Source: Teichococcus aestuarii | Lineage (GTDB): Bacteria > Pseudomonadota > Alphaproteobacteria > Acetobacterales > Acetobacteraceae | Direction of reading: 5' to 3' | DNA length: 64,000 nt | NCBI RefSeq assembly: GCF_003116135.1 | Contig: NZ_PDOA01000009.1 | Span: forward strand, 62,001-126,000 | Shown: positions 40,927 through 48,894 of the stretch, piece after piece | How positions within the stretch are numbered: position 1 is the first letter of the stretch | How the letters are laid out: the number at the start of each line of letters is the position of its first letter | Program-made: the position numbers and the translations under genes | Notes under the pieces: model-generated | What the model was told of the DNA's origin: nothing | What the model saw: only the letters and a program-made list of their open reading frames with translations | Databases searched by the model: none

Positions 40927-42279
40927 ATGATCCACCGCCTGCTGCCGCGCAGCCTGGCCGGGCGCACGGCGGTGTTCCTGACGCTGGCCCTCATGATGGT
41001 TCAGGCGGCGGGGCTGACCATCCACGCGCTCGACCGCGTGGACCTGCAGCGCTTCGCCCTCTCGCGCGAGATCAGCGCGCGCGCCTTCGGCGTCTGGCGC
41101 ACCGTGCTGCTGGCGCCGCCCGACCGGCGCGAGGCGATGCTCTACGATATCGACCTGCCGCCCGGGCTGATCGCCGATCTGTCGGACCTGCCGGCGGTGC
41201 GGCCGGGCATGCCGCGCGCCTCGGCCTCGCTGGTGCGGCTGTTCCGGCTGGATCTCGTCACCGCCGGCCCGGCGCGCTTCCGCCCGCGCGAGGCGCTGGT
41301 GGCGGGCGGGCCGCGCCCGGGCATGCTGGTGCTGGCCATGCAGCTGCCGGACGGGCTGTGGCTGAACATGCGCATGGCCCTGCCGCCGCCGCGGCCCTGG
41401 CACTCCGAGACCTTCCTCTTTGCCTTCGCGCTGATGACCGGCGCGGCGCTGGCGCTGATCCTGTGGGCGACGCGGCGGCTGACGCGCCCCGTCTCCGCGC
41501 TCGCCCGCGCCGCCGAGCGGCTGGGGCGCGACGTGAACGCGCCGCCGCTGCCGGAGAACGGGCCGCTGGAGGTGGCCACCGCCGCCCGCGCCTTCAACAC
41601 CATGGCCGAGCGCATCCGCCGCTTCGTCGGCGACCGGACGCAGATGCTGGCGGCCATCGGCCACGACCTGCGCACCCCCATCACCCGCCTGCGGCTGCGC
41701 GCCGAGTTCCTGGAGGACGAGGAGCAGCGCCGCAAGATGCTGGCCGACCTCGACGAGATGGAGGCCATGGTGAACGCCACCCTGGCCTTCGCCCGCGACG
41801 ATTCCGCCACCGAGCCTTCCGTGCCGCTCGACCTCGCCGCGCTCTGCCGCACCGTGCTGGACGAGGCGGCGGATGCGCGGCCCGAGCTGGCGCCCGAGAC
41901 CACCGCCTATGACGGCCCCGAGCGGCTGCGCGTGCGTGGCCGGCCGATCGCGCTGAAGCGCGCCCTGGCGAATCTGGTGGGCAACGCGCTGAACTATGGC
42001 GGCAGCGCCCGCCTCCGCCTGGAGGGGCCGGGCACCGGCGCCGAGGCGGCGCTGCTGCGGCTGCGGGTGGAGGATGACGGCCCCGGCATTCCCGAGGAAT
42101 CGCTGGAGACCGTGTTCCAGCCCTTCCGCCGGCTGGAGACCAGCCGCAACCGGGAGACCGGCGGCACCGGTCTCGGCCTGCCCATCGCCCGCAACATCCT
42201 GCGCGCCCATGGCGGCGACGTGGTGCTGCGCAACCGCCCCGGGGGCGGGCTGACGGCGCTGGTGACGCTGCCCGTCTAG
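40927..42279 (+). CDS. EnvZ-like sensor histidine kinase
   Basis: A 450-residue inner-membrane kinase, partner of the preceding regulator. It has a first span at about 12-32, a periplasmic domain of some 130 residues, a second span near 162-180 and a HAMP domain (TRRLTRPVSALARAAERLG). The HisKA motif is IGHDLRTPITRLRLR with His246. The HATPase domain has NLVGNALNYGG, DDGPGIP and GGTGLGLPIARNI. The sensed signal is unknown. Its stop overlaps the convergent next gene by 4 bp. Confidence 0.92.
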   Translation: MIHRLLPRSLAGRTAVFLTLALMMVQAAGLTIHALDRVDLQRFALSREISARAFGVWRTVLLAPPDRREAMLYDIDLPPGLIADLSDLPAVRPGMPRASASLVRLFRLDLVTAGPARFRPREALVAGGPRPGMLVLAMQLPDGLWLNMRMALPPPRPWHSETFLFAFALMTGAALALILWATRRLTRPVSALARAAERLGRDVNAPPLPENGPLEVATAARAFNTMAERIRRFVGDRTQMLAAIGHDLRTPITRLRLRAEFLEDEEQRRKMLADLDEMEAMVNATLAFARDDSATEPSVPLDLAALCRTVLDEAADARPELAPETTAYDGPERLRVRGRPIALKRALANLVGNALNYGGSARLRLEGPGTGAEAALLRLRVEDDGPGIPEESLETVFQPFRRLETSRNRETGGTGLGLPIARNILRAHGGDVVLRNRPGGGLTALVTLPV

Positions 42280-43025
42280 GCCGGCGGCTTCCCGCCCGGC
42301 GCGGGGAAGGGGCGGGCGCGGGGCCGGGCGGGGTGGCCGGCGGCGCGCTGGCCCTGATGGTAGTCCCGCTGCCAGCCCTGGGCGCGCTCGGGGCTGTCCG
42401 GCTGCTTCAGCGCGGCGTTGAAGCGGCCGCGGCCCTCGCTCCAGGCGGCATGGGCGGCGGCCAGCGCCGGGTTGTCGGCCAGCGGCCGGGTCTCGGGGCG
42501 GGTGCGGGCCAGCAGGTCCCGCGGCAGCGGGAAGAAGAAGGCCACCGGCTCCCCGGGGCGGAAGCGCACCACATGGTCCGGGCGGGTGAAGCGCCAGTTC
42601 ATGGTGAAGCTCATCGGCGCCCAGTCGGTCTCGACAAGGCCGGTGAGGGGGGCGATGCCATCCTTCGGCGCATTGGGCGGCCCGCTCACCCACAGCACCT
42701 GCCCCGGCGCGGTGCGCAGCAGCATGGGCAGCGGGAAGGTCAGCACGCCGAGGCCGAAATGGCTGGCCGGCGCCAGCCCGCCCGGCTTCAGCACCCGGAT
42801 CACCACATCCTCCGGCGCCGCGCCGCCATTCCACCAGGCCTCGAAGCCGGTCTGGCCCTGCACCTCCCAGCCATGGCCGTTGGCGGCGGTGAGCGGCAGG
42901 CAGCGGTAGGCGAAGCCATCGGGGGATGCGTCCATCCAGCCGCGCCGCACGGTGGCGGGGCGCAGCGGCGGCAGGGGATGGCCTTCCAGTTGATGGGCGG
43001 TCAGCGGCAGGTCGGGCTCGGACAT
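42276..43025 (-). CDS. DUF6065-like hypothetical protein
   Basis: A 249-residue soluble protein. Segments such as MDASPDGFAYRCLPLTAANGHGWEV, GFEAWWNGG and WRFTRPDHVVRFRPGEPVAFFFP match my memory of the DUF6065 family, of unknown function. The C-terminus is rich in Arg/Pro (ARPRARPFPAPGGKPPA) and probably disordered. No signal peptide or catalytic motif is seen. It stands alone between the two-component pair and the racemase-like gene. Confidence 0.65.
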   Translation of the reverse strand: MSEPDLPLTAHQLEGHPLPPLRPATVRRGWMDASPDGFAYRCLPLTAANGHGWEVQGQTGFEAWWNGGAAPEDVVIRVLKPGGLAPASHFGLGVLTFPLPMLLRTAPGQVLWVSGPPNAPKDGIAPLTGLVETDWAPMSFTMNWRFTRPDHVVRFRPGEPVAFFFPLPRDLLARTRPETRPLADNPALAAAHAAWSEGRGRFNAALKQPDSPERAQGWQRDYHQGQRAAGHPARPRARPFPAPGGKPPA

Positions 43026-43084
43026 GGCCGCAGCCTGCCATGCCGCGCCTTACCGGCCGGTTGGCGGCGGCCCCGGCCGGCTTT

Positions 43085-43717
43085 TCAGCCCGCCAGCAGG
43101 CGGCGCAGCTTGCGCACGGCGCTGTCCGGCGTGGTCAGCACCGGCAGACCGGTGGCCGCCGCCACGGCAGGGGCGGCGCGCGCCAGGCTGAACTGCGCCA
43201 GCGCGATGGCATCGCACCCCGCGAGGCTGCGCGCCGCCTCGGCGGCCAGCCGGTCATGCGCCGCCGTGTCGCCCGCGTCGAGCGCGGCCAGCGCGCCTTC
43301 GGCCAGGCAGGGCACCACCTCGAGGCCGGGCGGGAATTCGGGCGGCATGGAATCGAGCGTCGGCGCGAAGGTGGCGAGCAGGCCAATGCGCCGGCCCGTG
43401 GCGGCCGCCTCCTCGATCATCGCCTCGTTGGGCTTCAGCACCGGCAGGGCGGCGTGGCGCGCGGCCACCGCCTCGATGCAGGGGCCGAAGGCGGAGCAGG
43501 TGAACAGGATGCCGCGCGCCCCGGTGCCGACCGCGTAATCCGCCAGGGCCTGGAAGCGCTCGGTCATGTCCGGGGTCAGCGCCCCGTCGCGCGCCAGATC
43601 GGCGGAAAGGCTGTCATCCAGCAGGTTCATCGGCCGCGCCTCCGGCCAGAGCCGGGCCAGCGCCGCCTCGATGGGGGGCGGCGAATGCCGCAGGGCGTGG
43701 ATCAGGGCAAGCCGCAT
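43085..43717 (-). CDS. Aspartate/glutamate racemase family protein
   Basis: A 210-residue member of the Asp/Glu/hydantoin racemase superfamily. The first catalytic cysteine is Cys74 in ILFTCSAFGP. At the second usual cysteine position the sequence reads ALAQFSLARAAP, without Cys, although a Cys is nearby in GCDAIAL. Racemisation by a two-cysteine mechanism is therefore doubtful; decarboxylase- or isomerase-type activities occur in one-cysteine relatives. The start is set at MRLALIH, with GAGG about 9 nt upstream. Confidence 0.75.
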   Translation of the reverse strand: MRLALIHALRHSPPPIEAALARLWPEARPMNLLDDSLSADLARDGALTPDMTERFQALADYAVGTGARGILFTCSAFGPCIEAVAARHAALPVLKPNEAMIEEAAATGRRIGLLATFAPTLDSMPPEFPPGLEVVPCLAEGALAALDAGDTAAHDRLAAEAARSLAGCDAIALAQFSLARAAPAVAAATGLPVLTTPDSAVRKLRRLLAG

Positions 43718-44071
43718 CGCTTCAACCTCGCTGGAAAATCGGCGCAATCGGGGGAGGTGAGCTCGCCGGGGCCAATCCGGCTGCCGAAGGTCCGGCTGCC
43801 GAAGGCCCAGGCACCGGAGGTCCGGCCATGCGGCCCTCCTCGAATCCTGGCCATCCCGCTTCGCTCCCGCTCATCCAGGGCAGGAAAGCGGCATTCCATC
43901 CTGCCGTCCAGTCGGCCTCCAGGCGCCGCCCCGCGAGCGTGGGCACGGGCTTATGGGCGTTGACAGGGCGGGCGCGTGGCTGGTCCAGTGTCCGGCACGA
44001 CAAGAAGAATGGCCAACACCGGCCGCTGCAAACGGCCCGGGATCTCCGGTGCCGGAACGGGAGCTTTTACG
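43718..44071. other. 354-bp intergenic region
   Basis: Divergent region between the racemase-like gene and the peptide-type binding protein gene. It holds the 15-bp tandem duplication at 43776-43805 and a degenerate third copy (CACCGGAGGTCCGG). No gene, palindrome of note or clear promoter was identified. Confidence 0.5.
43776..43805. repeat. Perfect 15-bp tandem duplication
   Basis: TCCGGCTGCCGAAGG occurs twice in direct succession (43776-43790 and 43791-43805). It is in non-coding DNA upstream of the divergent genes. Confidence 0.9.
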
Positions 44072-45649
44072 ATGCGACGCACCGAACGGGCCGCCGCCGC
44101 CCTCCTCGTTTCCCTCGGCCTCGGCGCCGCCGCCATGCCGGCCGGGGCGCAGACCCTGCGCCTGGCGGTGGCCGCGCCCGCCACCTCCTTCGACCCGCAC
44201 TACCACACGCTGACGCCGAACGCCGCGCTGGCCGACCATGTGTTCGAGAGCCTGATCGACCGCACGCCGGACAGCCGCCCCGTGCCGGGCCTGGCCGAGA
44301 GCTGGAAGGCGATCGACGACCTCACCTGGGAGCTGAAGCTGCGCCGTGGCGTGACCTGGCACAATGGCGAGCCCTTCACCGCCGAGGATGTGGTGAACAC
44401 CCTTGCCCGCGTGCCGAAGGTGGCGAACAGCCCCGGCTCCTACGCCATCTACACCCGCAGCATCACGCGCGTGGAAGTGGTGGACCCGCACACGGTGCGG
44501 CTGCACACCGACAAGGTGCACCCGCTGCTGCCCACCGACCTGACGCAGGTGGCGGTGATCTGGCGCGGCCTGGGCGACGAGGTCTCCACCTCCGACTTCA
44601 ACGGCGGCAAGGCCGCCATGGGCACCGGCCCCTACCGGCTGGAGCGCTACGACCACGGCACCCGCGCCATGTTCGTGCGCAACGACGCCTATTGGGGCGG
44701 CCGCCCCACCTGGGAGCGGGTGGACTACCGCATGATCCCGAGCAACGGCGCGCGCGTCGCCGCGCTGCGCGCCGGCGATGTGGACATGATCGACAGCGTG
44801 CCGACGCAGGATGTCGCCGGGCTGGAGAAGGAGAGCGGCCTCCACATCTCCCGCGCCAACAGCCTGCGCAGCATCCTGATGCGCTACGACATGCGCGAGC
44901 AGACGCCCTATGTCACGGGACCGAACGGCGAGAAGCTGGAGAAGAACCCCTTCCTCGACCGCCGCGTGCGCGAGGCGTTGTCCATCGCCATCAACCGCAA
45001 GGGCATCGCCGACCGGGTGATGTCGGGCGCCGCCAACCCGACGGGGCAGATGATGCCGGAAGGCACCTTCGGCTACGCCCCGGACGTGGCGCCGCCGCCC
45101 TACGACCCCGCCCGCGCGAAGCGGCTGCTGGCCGAGGCGGGCTTCCCGGACGGGTTGCAGATCACGCTGCTGGCGCCCAACAACCGCTACGTGAACGACT
45201 CCATCATCGCGCAGACCATCGGCCAGATGTGGGCACGCATCGGCGTCAAGCCGGTGGTAGACACCATGCCCTCCTCCGTCTTCTTCTCCCGCACGGCGCA
45301 GCAGGACAATTCCATCGCGCTCAGCGGCTGGGCCAATTCGGTGGGCGAGCCCTCGGCCGGCATGCGCGGCCAGTTCGCCACGCGCGACCGCAGCAAGGGC
45401 TGGGGCTCGGTCAACCACACGCTCTATTCGAACAAGGAATTCGACGCGCTGCTGACCCGGGCGCTGGAGACGGTGGACGACGAGAAGCGCGAGGCGCTGT
45501 TCCAGCAGATGTCCAAGCTGATCGCGGAGGACTTCGCCTATATCCCGCTGCACCACCAGGTGAATTTGTGGGCGCTGCGTGACACGCTGCAGCACACGCC
45601 GCGCGCCGACGAGATGACGCGCGCCATGGACGTGAAGCCGCGCGGCTGA
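44072..45649 (+). CDS. Peptide-type ABC transporter substrate-binding protein (SBP family 5)
   Basis: A 525-residue periplasmic binding protein. The signal peptide MRRTERAAAALLVSLGLGAAAMPAGA is cleaved near residue 26. Family 5 landmarks are LRLAVAAPATSFDPHYHTL, DRTPDSRPVPGLAESWK, LRRGVTWHNGEPFTAEDV, GTGPYRL and AINRKGIADRVMSGAA. These proteins bind peptides, opines, nickel or glutathione for Dpp/Opp-type importers. No permease or ATPase genes are adjacent, so it is an orphan here. GGGAG lies 10 nt before the ATG. A strong terminator follows. Confidence 0.9.
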   Translation: MRRTERAAAALLVSLGLGAAAMPAGAQTLRLAVAAPATSFDPHYHTLTPNAALADHVFESLIDRTPDSRPVPGLAESWKAIDDLTWELKLRRGVTWHNGEPFTAEDVVNTLARVPKVANSPGSYAIYTRSITRVEVVDPHTVRLHTDKVHPLLPTDLTQVAVIWRGLGDEVSTSDFNGGKAAMGTGPYRLERYDHGTRAMFVRNDAYWGGRPTWERVDYRMIPSNGARVAALRAGDVDMIDSVPTQDVAGLEKESGLHISRANSLRSILMRYDMREQTPYVTGPNGEKLEKNPFLDRRVREALSIAINRKGIADRVMSGAANPTGQMMPEGTFGYAPDVAPPPYDPARAKRLLAEAGFPDGLQITLLAPNNRYVNDSIIAQTIGQMWARIGVKPVVDTMPSSVFFSRTAQQDNSIALSGWANSVGEPSAGMRGQFATRDRSKGWGSVNHTLYSNKEFDALLTRALETVDDEKREALFQQMSKLIAEDFAYIPLHHQVNLWALRDTLQHTPRADEMTRAMDVKPRG

Positions 45650-45656
45650 CGCCTCC

Positions 45657-45693
45657 GGCGGGGCCGGGCGCCAAGCCCGGCCCCGCCTTCTTT
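45657..45693. terminator. Bidirectional terminator between convergent genes
   Basis: A perfect 13-bp stem (GGCGGGGCCGGGC / GCCCGGCCCCGCC) with a 5-nt loop is followed by TTCTTT on the plus strand. It ends at the first base of the stop codon of the convergent M20 gene. Confidence 0.8.
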
Positions 45694-46889
45694 CAGCCCT
45701 TCCGGCCGCCCAGCTCCTGCTGCACCAGGCTGACCCAGTAGCCGGCGCCGTAGGGGATGGCGTCGTCGTTGAAGTCGTAGGTCGGCGTGTGCAGCCCCTC
45801 GGCGGTGGCGCCACCGGCGCCCTGGCCCATGAAGATGAAGGCGCCGGGCTTCCGCTCCAGCATGTAGGCGAAATCCTCGCCCCCCGTGACGGGCGGCGCG
45901 TCGTCCTGCACCATGCCGGCGCCGACGAGGCTGGCGGCGGCGCTTGCGGCCAGCGCCGTCTGCTCGGCATGGTTCACCAGTGGCGTGCCGTTGCGGCGGT
46001 ACTCCACCTCGGCCGTGCAGCCGAAGCTGGCGGCCAGCCCCTGCGCCAGCTCGGTCATGCGGCGCTCCATCGTGTCCCGCACGGCGGGGGTGAAGGAGCG
46101 CGCCGTGCCGCCGACGCGGATCTCGGCCGGCATCACGTTCGTGGAGCCGAAGGAGCCGCCGGCGATGGCGCCGACGCTGATGACGGCGGAATCGACCGCC
46201 GCCACGTTGCGGCTCACCACCGTCTGCAGCGCCATGATGAACTGCGCCTGCAGCACTGTGACGTCGGTCGAGAGATGCGCCGCCGCGCCGCCATGCCCGC
46301 CCGTGCCACGGAAGGTGACCACCCAGCGGTCCGGCGCCGCCATGAAGGGGCCGGGGCGGATGCCGAACTGCCCGAGCGGCATCTCCGGCATGTTGTGCAG
46401 CCCATAGACGGCATCGACGGGGAAGCGCTCGAACAGCCCGTCCGCCAGCATCGCCTTGGCGCCGCCGCGGCCTTCCTCGGCCGGCTGGAAGATGAACTGC
46501 ACGGTGCCGCCGAAGTCGCGGTTCTCGGACAGGTACTTCGCCGCGCCCAGCAGCATGGTGGTGTGGCCGTCATGCCCGCAGGCATGCATCAGCCCCTCGT
46601 TCACCGAGGCGTAGGGCTTGCCGGTGGCCTCGTGGATCATCAGCGCATCCATGTCGGCGCGCAGGCCGATGGCGTGCTGGCCGGGCAGGCGCCCCTTCAG
46701 CGTGCCCACCACGCCGTGGCGGCCGACCTGCTCGGCGACCTCGAGGCCCCAGCCCCGGAGCTTCTCCGCCACCAGCGCCGCGGTCCGCTTCTCCTCCATG
46801 CCGATCTCGGGATGGGCGTGGATGTCCTGCCGGATGGCGGCCAGCTCGGGCTGCATGGCCCGCAGGCGGTTCAGAAGGCTGTCGTTCAC
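45693..46889 (-). CDS. M20 family amidohydrolase
   Basis: A 398-residue metal-dependent amidohydrolase of the M20D (hippurate hydrolase/IAA-amino acid hydrolase) type. Metal ligands are in HACGHDGHT and the base/ligand in FQPAEEGRGG; DIHAHPEIGMEE near the start and GGEDFAYMLE near the end are standard. It would cleave N-acyl amino acids. GTG 46889 was chosen because AGGA precedes it and similarity begins there. It converges with the binding-protein gene; a similar enzyme lies at 53088. Confidence 0.88.
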   Translation of the reverse strand: MNDSLLNRLRAMQPELAAIRQDIHAHPEIGMEEKRTAALVAEKLRGWGLEVAEQVGRHGVVGTLKGRLPGQHAIGLRADMDALMIHEATGKPYASVNEGLMHACGHDGHTTMLLGAAKYLSENRDFGGTVQFIFQPAEEGRGGAKAMLADGLFERFPVDAVYGLHNMPEMPLGQFGIRPGPFMAAPDRWVVTFRGTGGHGGAAAHLSTDVTVLQAQFIMALQTVVSRNVAAVDSAVISVGAIAGGSFGSTNVMPAEIRVGGTARSFTPAVRDTMERRMTELAQGLAASFGCTAEVEYRRNGTPLVNHAEQTALAASAAASLVGAGMVQDDAPPVTGGEDFAYMLERKPGAFIFMGQGAGGATAEGLHTPTYDFNDDAIPYGAGYWVSLVQQELGGRKG

Positions 46890-47062
46890 GTCGGTCCTAC
46901 TCCCGGTTGCCCGGCGCGCGGCGGCGGGGGGCCGTCCGCACCTGTCGAAAGCGGCTACATGAACCCGCGCGGCGCCGAGGGAAAGGGCCGGCGCGACACG
47001 AAATGCCTGTCGCGCCACCGCATTCCGGCGCATGAACGCCCGCAGCACAGGAGTATGCACCG

Positions 47063-47380
47063 ATGATGGACAAGGAAGCGCTGACGGCCTGGGCGCTGAA
47101 GAATGGCTGGGAGATGATCGGCGGCCATCCGAGCCTGGCCAAGCCGAGCGCGCCGAAGGAGGCGATCGTGCGGCTGGTGTTCAAGGCGACGGTGGTCAAC
47201 CTCGAGGTCAAGAAGCCGGCGGGGAAGTGGGAGAAGGTGGGCGGCGACAGCTACGCCAAGGTGGCCGCGCCCGAGGAGCCGGACGGGCTGCCCACCGGCC
47301 TCGGCTTTGAGAAGGTGCCCAGCATCACCAAGCTGATGCAGGACAGCCGGGACCGGAAGGTGTTCGCCGCCTTCGGGTGA
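47063..47380 (+). CDS. Hypothetical protein
   Basis: A 105-residue soluble protein of unknown family. It begins MMDKEALTAWALKNGWEMIGGHPSLAKPSAPKE and contains LVFKATVVNLEVKKPAGKWEKVGG, which suggests a small beta domain. It is less GC-biased in amino acid choice, with many lysines (14 or so), unlike its neighbours. GGAG lies 10 nt upstream of the first of two adjacent ATGs. It is convergent with gltX, with a palindrome between them. Confidence 0.7.
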   Translation: MMDKEALTAWALKNGWEMIGGHPSLAKPSAPKEAIVRLVFKATVVNLEVKKPAGKWEKVGGDSYAKVAAPEEPDGLPTGLGFEKVPSITKLMQDSRDRKVFAAFG

Positions 47381-47388
47381 GGTGGGCA

Positions 47389-47414
47389 GGGCCGGGCGGC
47401 GCGCCGCCCGGCCC
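47389..47414. terminator. 26-bp GC palindrome between convergent genes
   Basis: A perfect palindrome made only of G and C, 8 nt after the stop of the small hypothetical gene and 6 nt beyond the gltX stop. It would form a strong hairpin on both strands but has no T-tract. Confidence 0.5.
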
Positions 47415-47420
47415 GCCGGT

Positions 47421-48815
47421 TCAGGCGCCGGCGGCGGCGCGCATCCGCGCCAGCGCTTCCTCGCGCCCCAGCGCGAACAGCACCGCGTCGATCGGCGGCG
47501 ACTGCGTGCTGCCGGTCAGCGCCGCGCGCAGCGGCTGCGCCACGGCGCCGAGCTTCATCTCCTTCACCTCGGCATAGTCGCGCAGCCACTTGTCGAGATC
47601 GGCACGCTCCCAGGGTGCCTCGGAGAGGAACTCGGCGAGGTCGAGCAGCCGCGCCTTGGCCTCGTCGTTCAGCTGCGCCTGCGCCTTCGGCTCGAAGGTG
47701 AGCGGGATGCTGGCGATGGCGAAGCCGCACATGGCGGCCGCCTCCACCAGCGTGCGGGCGCGCGGCTGGATGTCCGGCATCAGCGCGCGGATGGTGGTGG
47801 CGGCGCCGCGCGGCAGCGGGCCGTTGCGGCGCAGGATCTCCAGCACCTCGCCCGTCACCGCGTCGGCGTCCTTCTGGCGCAGGTACTGCGCGTTCAGGTG
47901 GGTGAGCTTGGCGTAGTCCATCCGGCTGGCGGCGCGGCCGACGCCGTCCAGGTCGAACAGTTCGATGGCGCGGTCGCGCGGCACGAACTCCTCGTCGCCA
48001 TGGCCCCAGCCGAGGCGGAGGAGGTAATTGCACACCGCCTCCGGCAGGAAGCCCTGGTCGCGGAACTCCAGCGCGCCCACCGCGCCGTGGCGCTTGGAGA
48101 GCTTGGCGCCGTCCGCGCCGTGGATCAGCGGGATGTGGGCGAAGCGCGGCCGGTGCCAGCCCATCGCGTCATAGACCATCACCTGGCGGAAGGTGTTGGT
48201 CAGGTGGTCGTCGCCGCGGATGACATGGGTGATGGCCATGTCGTGGTCGTCCACCACCACGGCGTGCAGGTAGGTGGGCGTGCCGTCCGAGCGCAGGATG
48301 ATCATGTCGTCCAGCTCGGTGTTCTGCACCCGCACCTCGCCCTGGACGAGGTCGTGGATCACCGTCTCGCCCTCGCGCGGGGCCTTGATGCGGATGACGG
48401 GCTTCACGCCCGCCGGCGCCTCGGCCGGGTCGCGGTCGCGCCAGCGGCCATCGTAGCGCGGCGGGCGGCCTTCCTTCATGGCCGTCTCGCGCATCTCCGC
48501 CAGCTCCTCGGGCGTGCAGAAGCACTGGTAGGCCTTGCCTTCGGCCAGCAGCTGGCGGGCCACCTCGGCGTGGCGGGCTTCCTGCGCGGTCTGCATCACT
48601 GGCGGCTCGTCCGGGCTGAGGCCGAGCCATTCCAGGCTGTCCAGGATCTGCCGCACCGCTTCCGGCGTGGAACGGGCGCGGTCGGTGTCCTCGATGCGCA
48701 GCAGGTACTGCCCGCCATGGTGGCGCGCGAAGAGGAAGTTGAAGAGGGCGGTGCGCGCCCCCCCGATGTGCAGATACCCGGTCGGGGAGGGGGCGAAACG
48801 GGTGCGTACGGTCAT
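47421..48815 (-). CDS. gltX: Glutamyl-tRNA synthetase
   Basis: A 464-residue class I aminoacyl-tRNA synthetase charging tRNA with glutamate. The HIGH-type motif appears as TGYLHIGGARTALFN near the N-terminus and the KMSKS-type loop is GAKLSKRHGAVG. The zinc-region cysteines are partly present (YQCFCTPEEL). Length is normal. Alphaproteobacteria often carry two GltX copies; this one has a bacterial-type anticodon-binding domain (ALFALGREEALARM at the end). It is divergent from comEC with a 79-bp gap. Confidence 0.95.
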   Translation of the reverse strand: MTVRTRFAPSPTGYLHIGGARTALFNFLFARHHGGQYLLRIEDTDRARSTPEAVRQILDSLEWLGLSPDEPPVMQTAQEARHAEVARQLLAEGKAYQCFCTPEELAEMRETAMKEGRPPRYDGRWRDRDPAEAPAGVKPVIRIKAPREGETVIHDLVQGEVRVQNTELDDMIILRSDGTPTYLHAVVVDDHDMAITHVIRGDDHLTNTFRQVMVYDAMGWHRPRFAHIPLIHGADGAKLSKRHGAVGALEFRDQGFLPEAVCNYLLRLGWGHGDEEFVPRDRAIELFDLDGVGRAASRMDYAKLTHLNAQYLRQKDADAVTGEVLEILRRNGPLPRGAATTIRALMPDIQPRARTLVEAAAMCGFAIASIPLTFEPKAQAQLNDEAKARLLDLAEFLSEAPWERADLDKWLRDYAEVKEMKLGAVAQPLRAALTGSTQSPPIDAVLFALGREEALARMRAAAGA

Positions 48816-48894
48816 TGCTCGGCCAATTCCTTCGAGCCGACGCTTCTACCACCGCCGGGCGCTGCTGTAGAGTGCGCGCAATGGTTGATAAACC

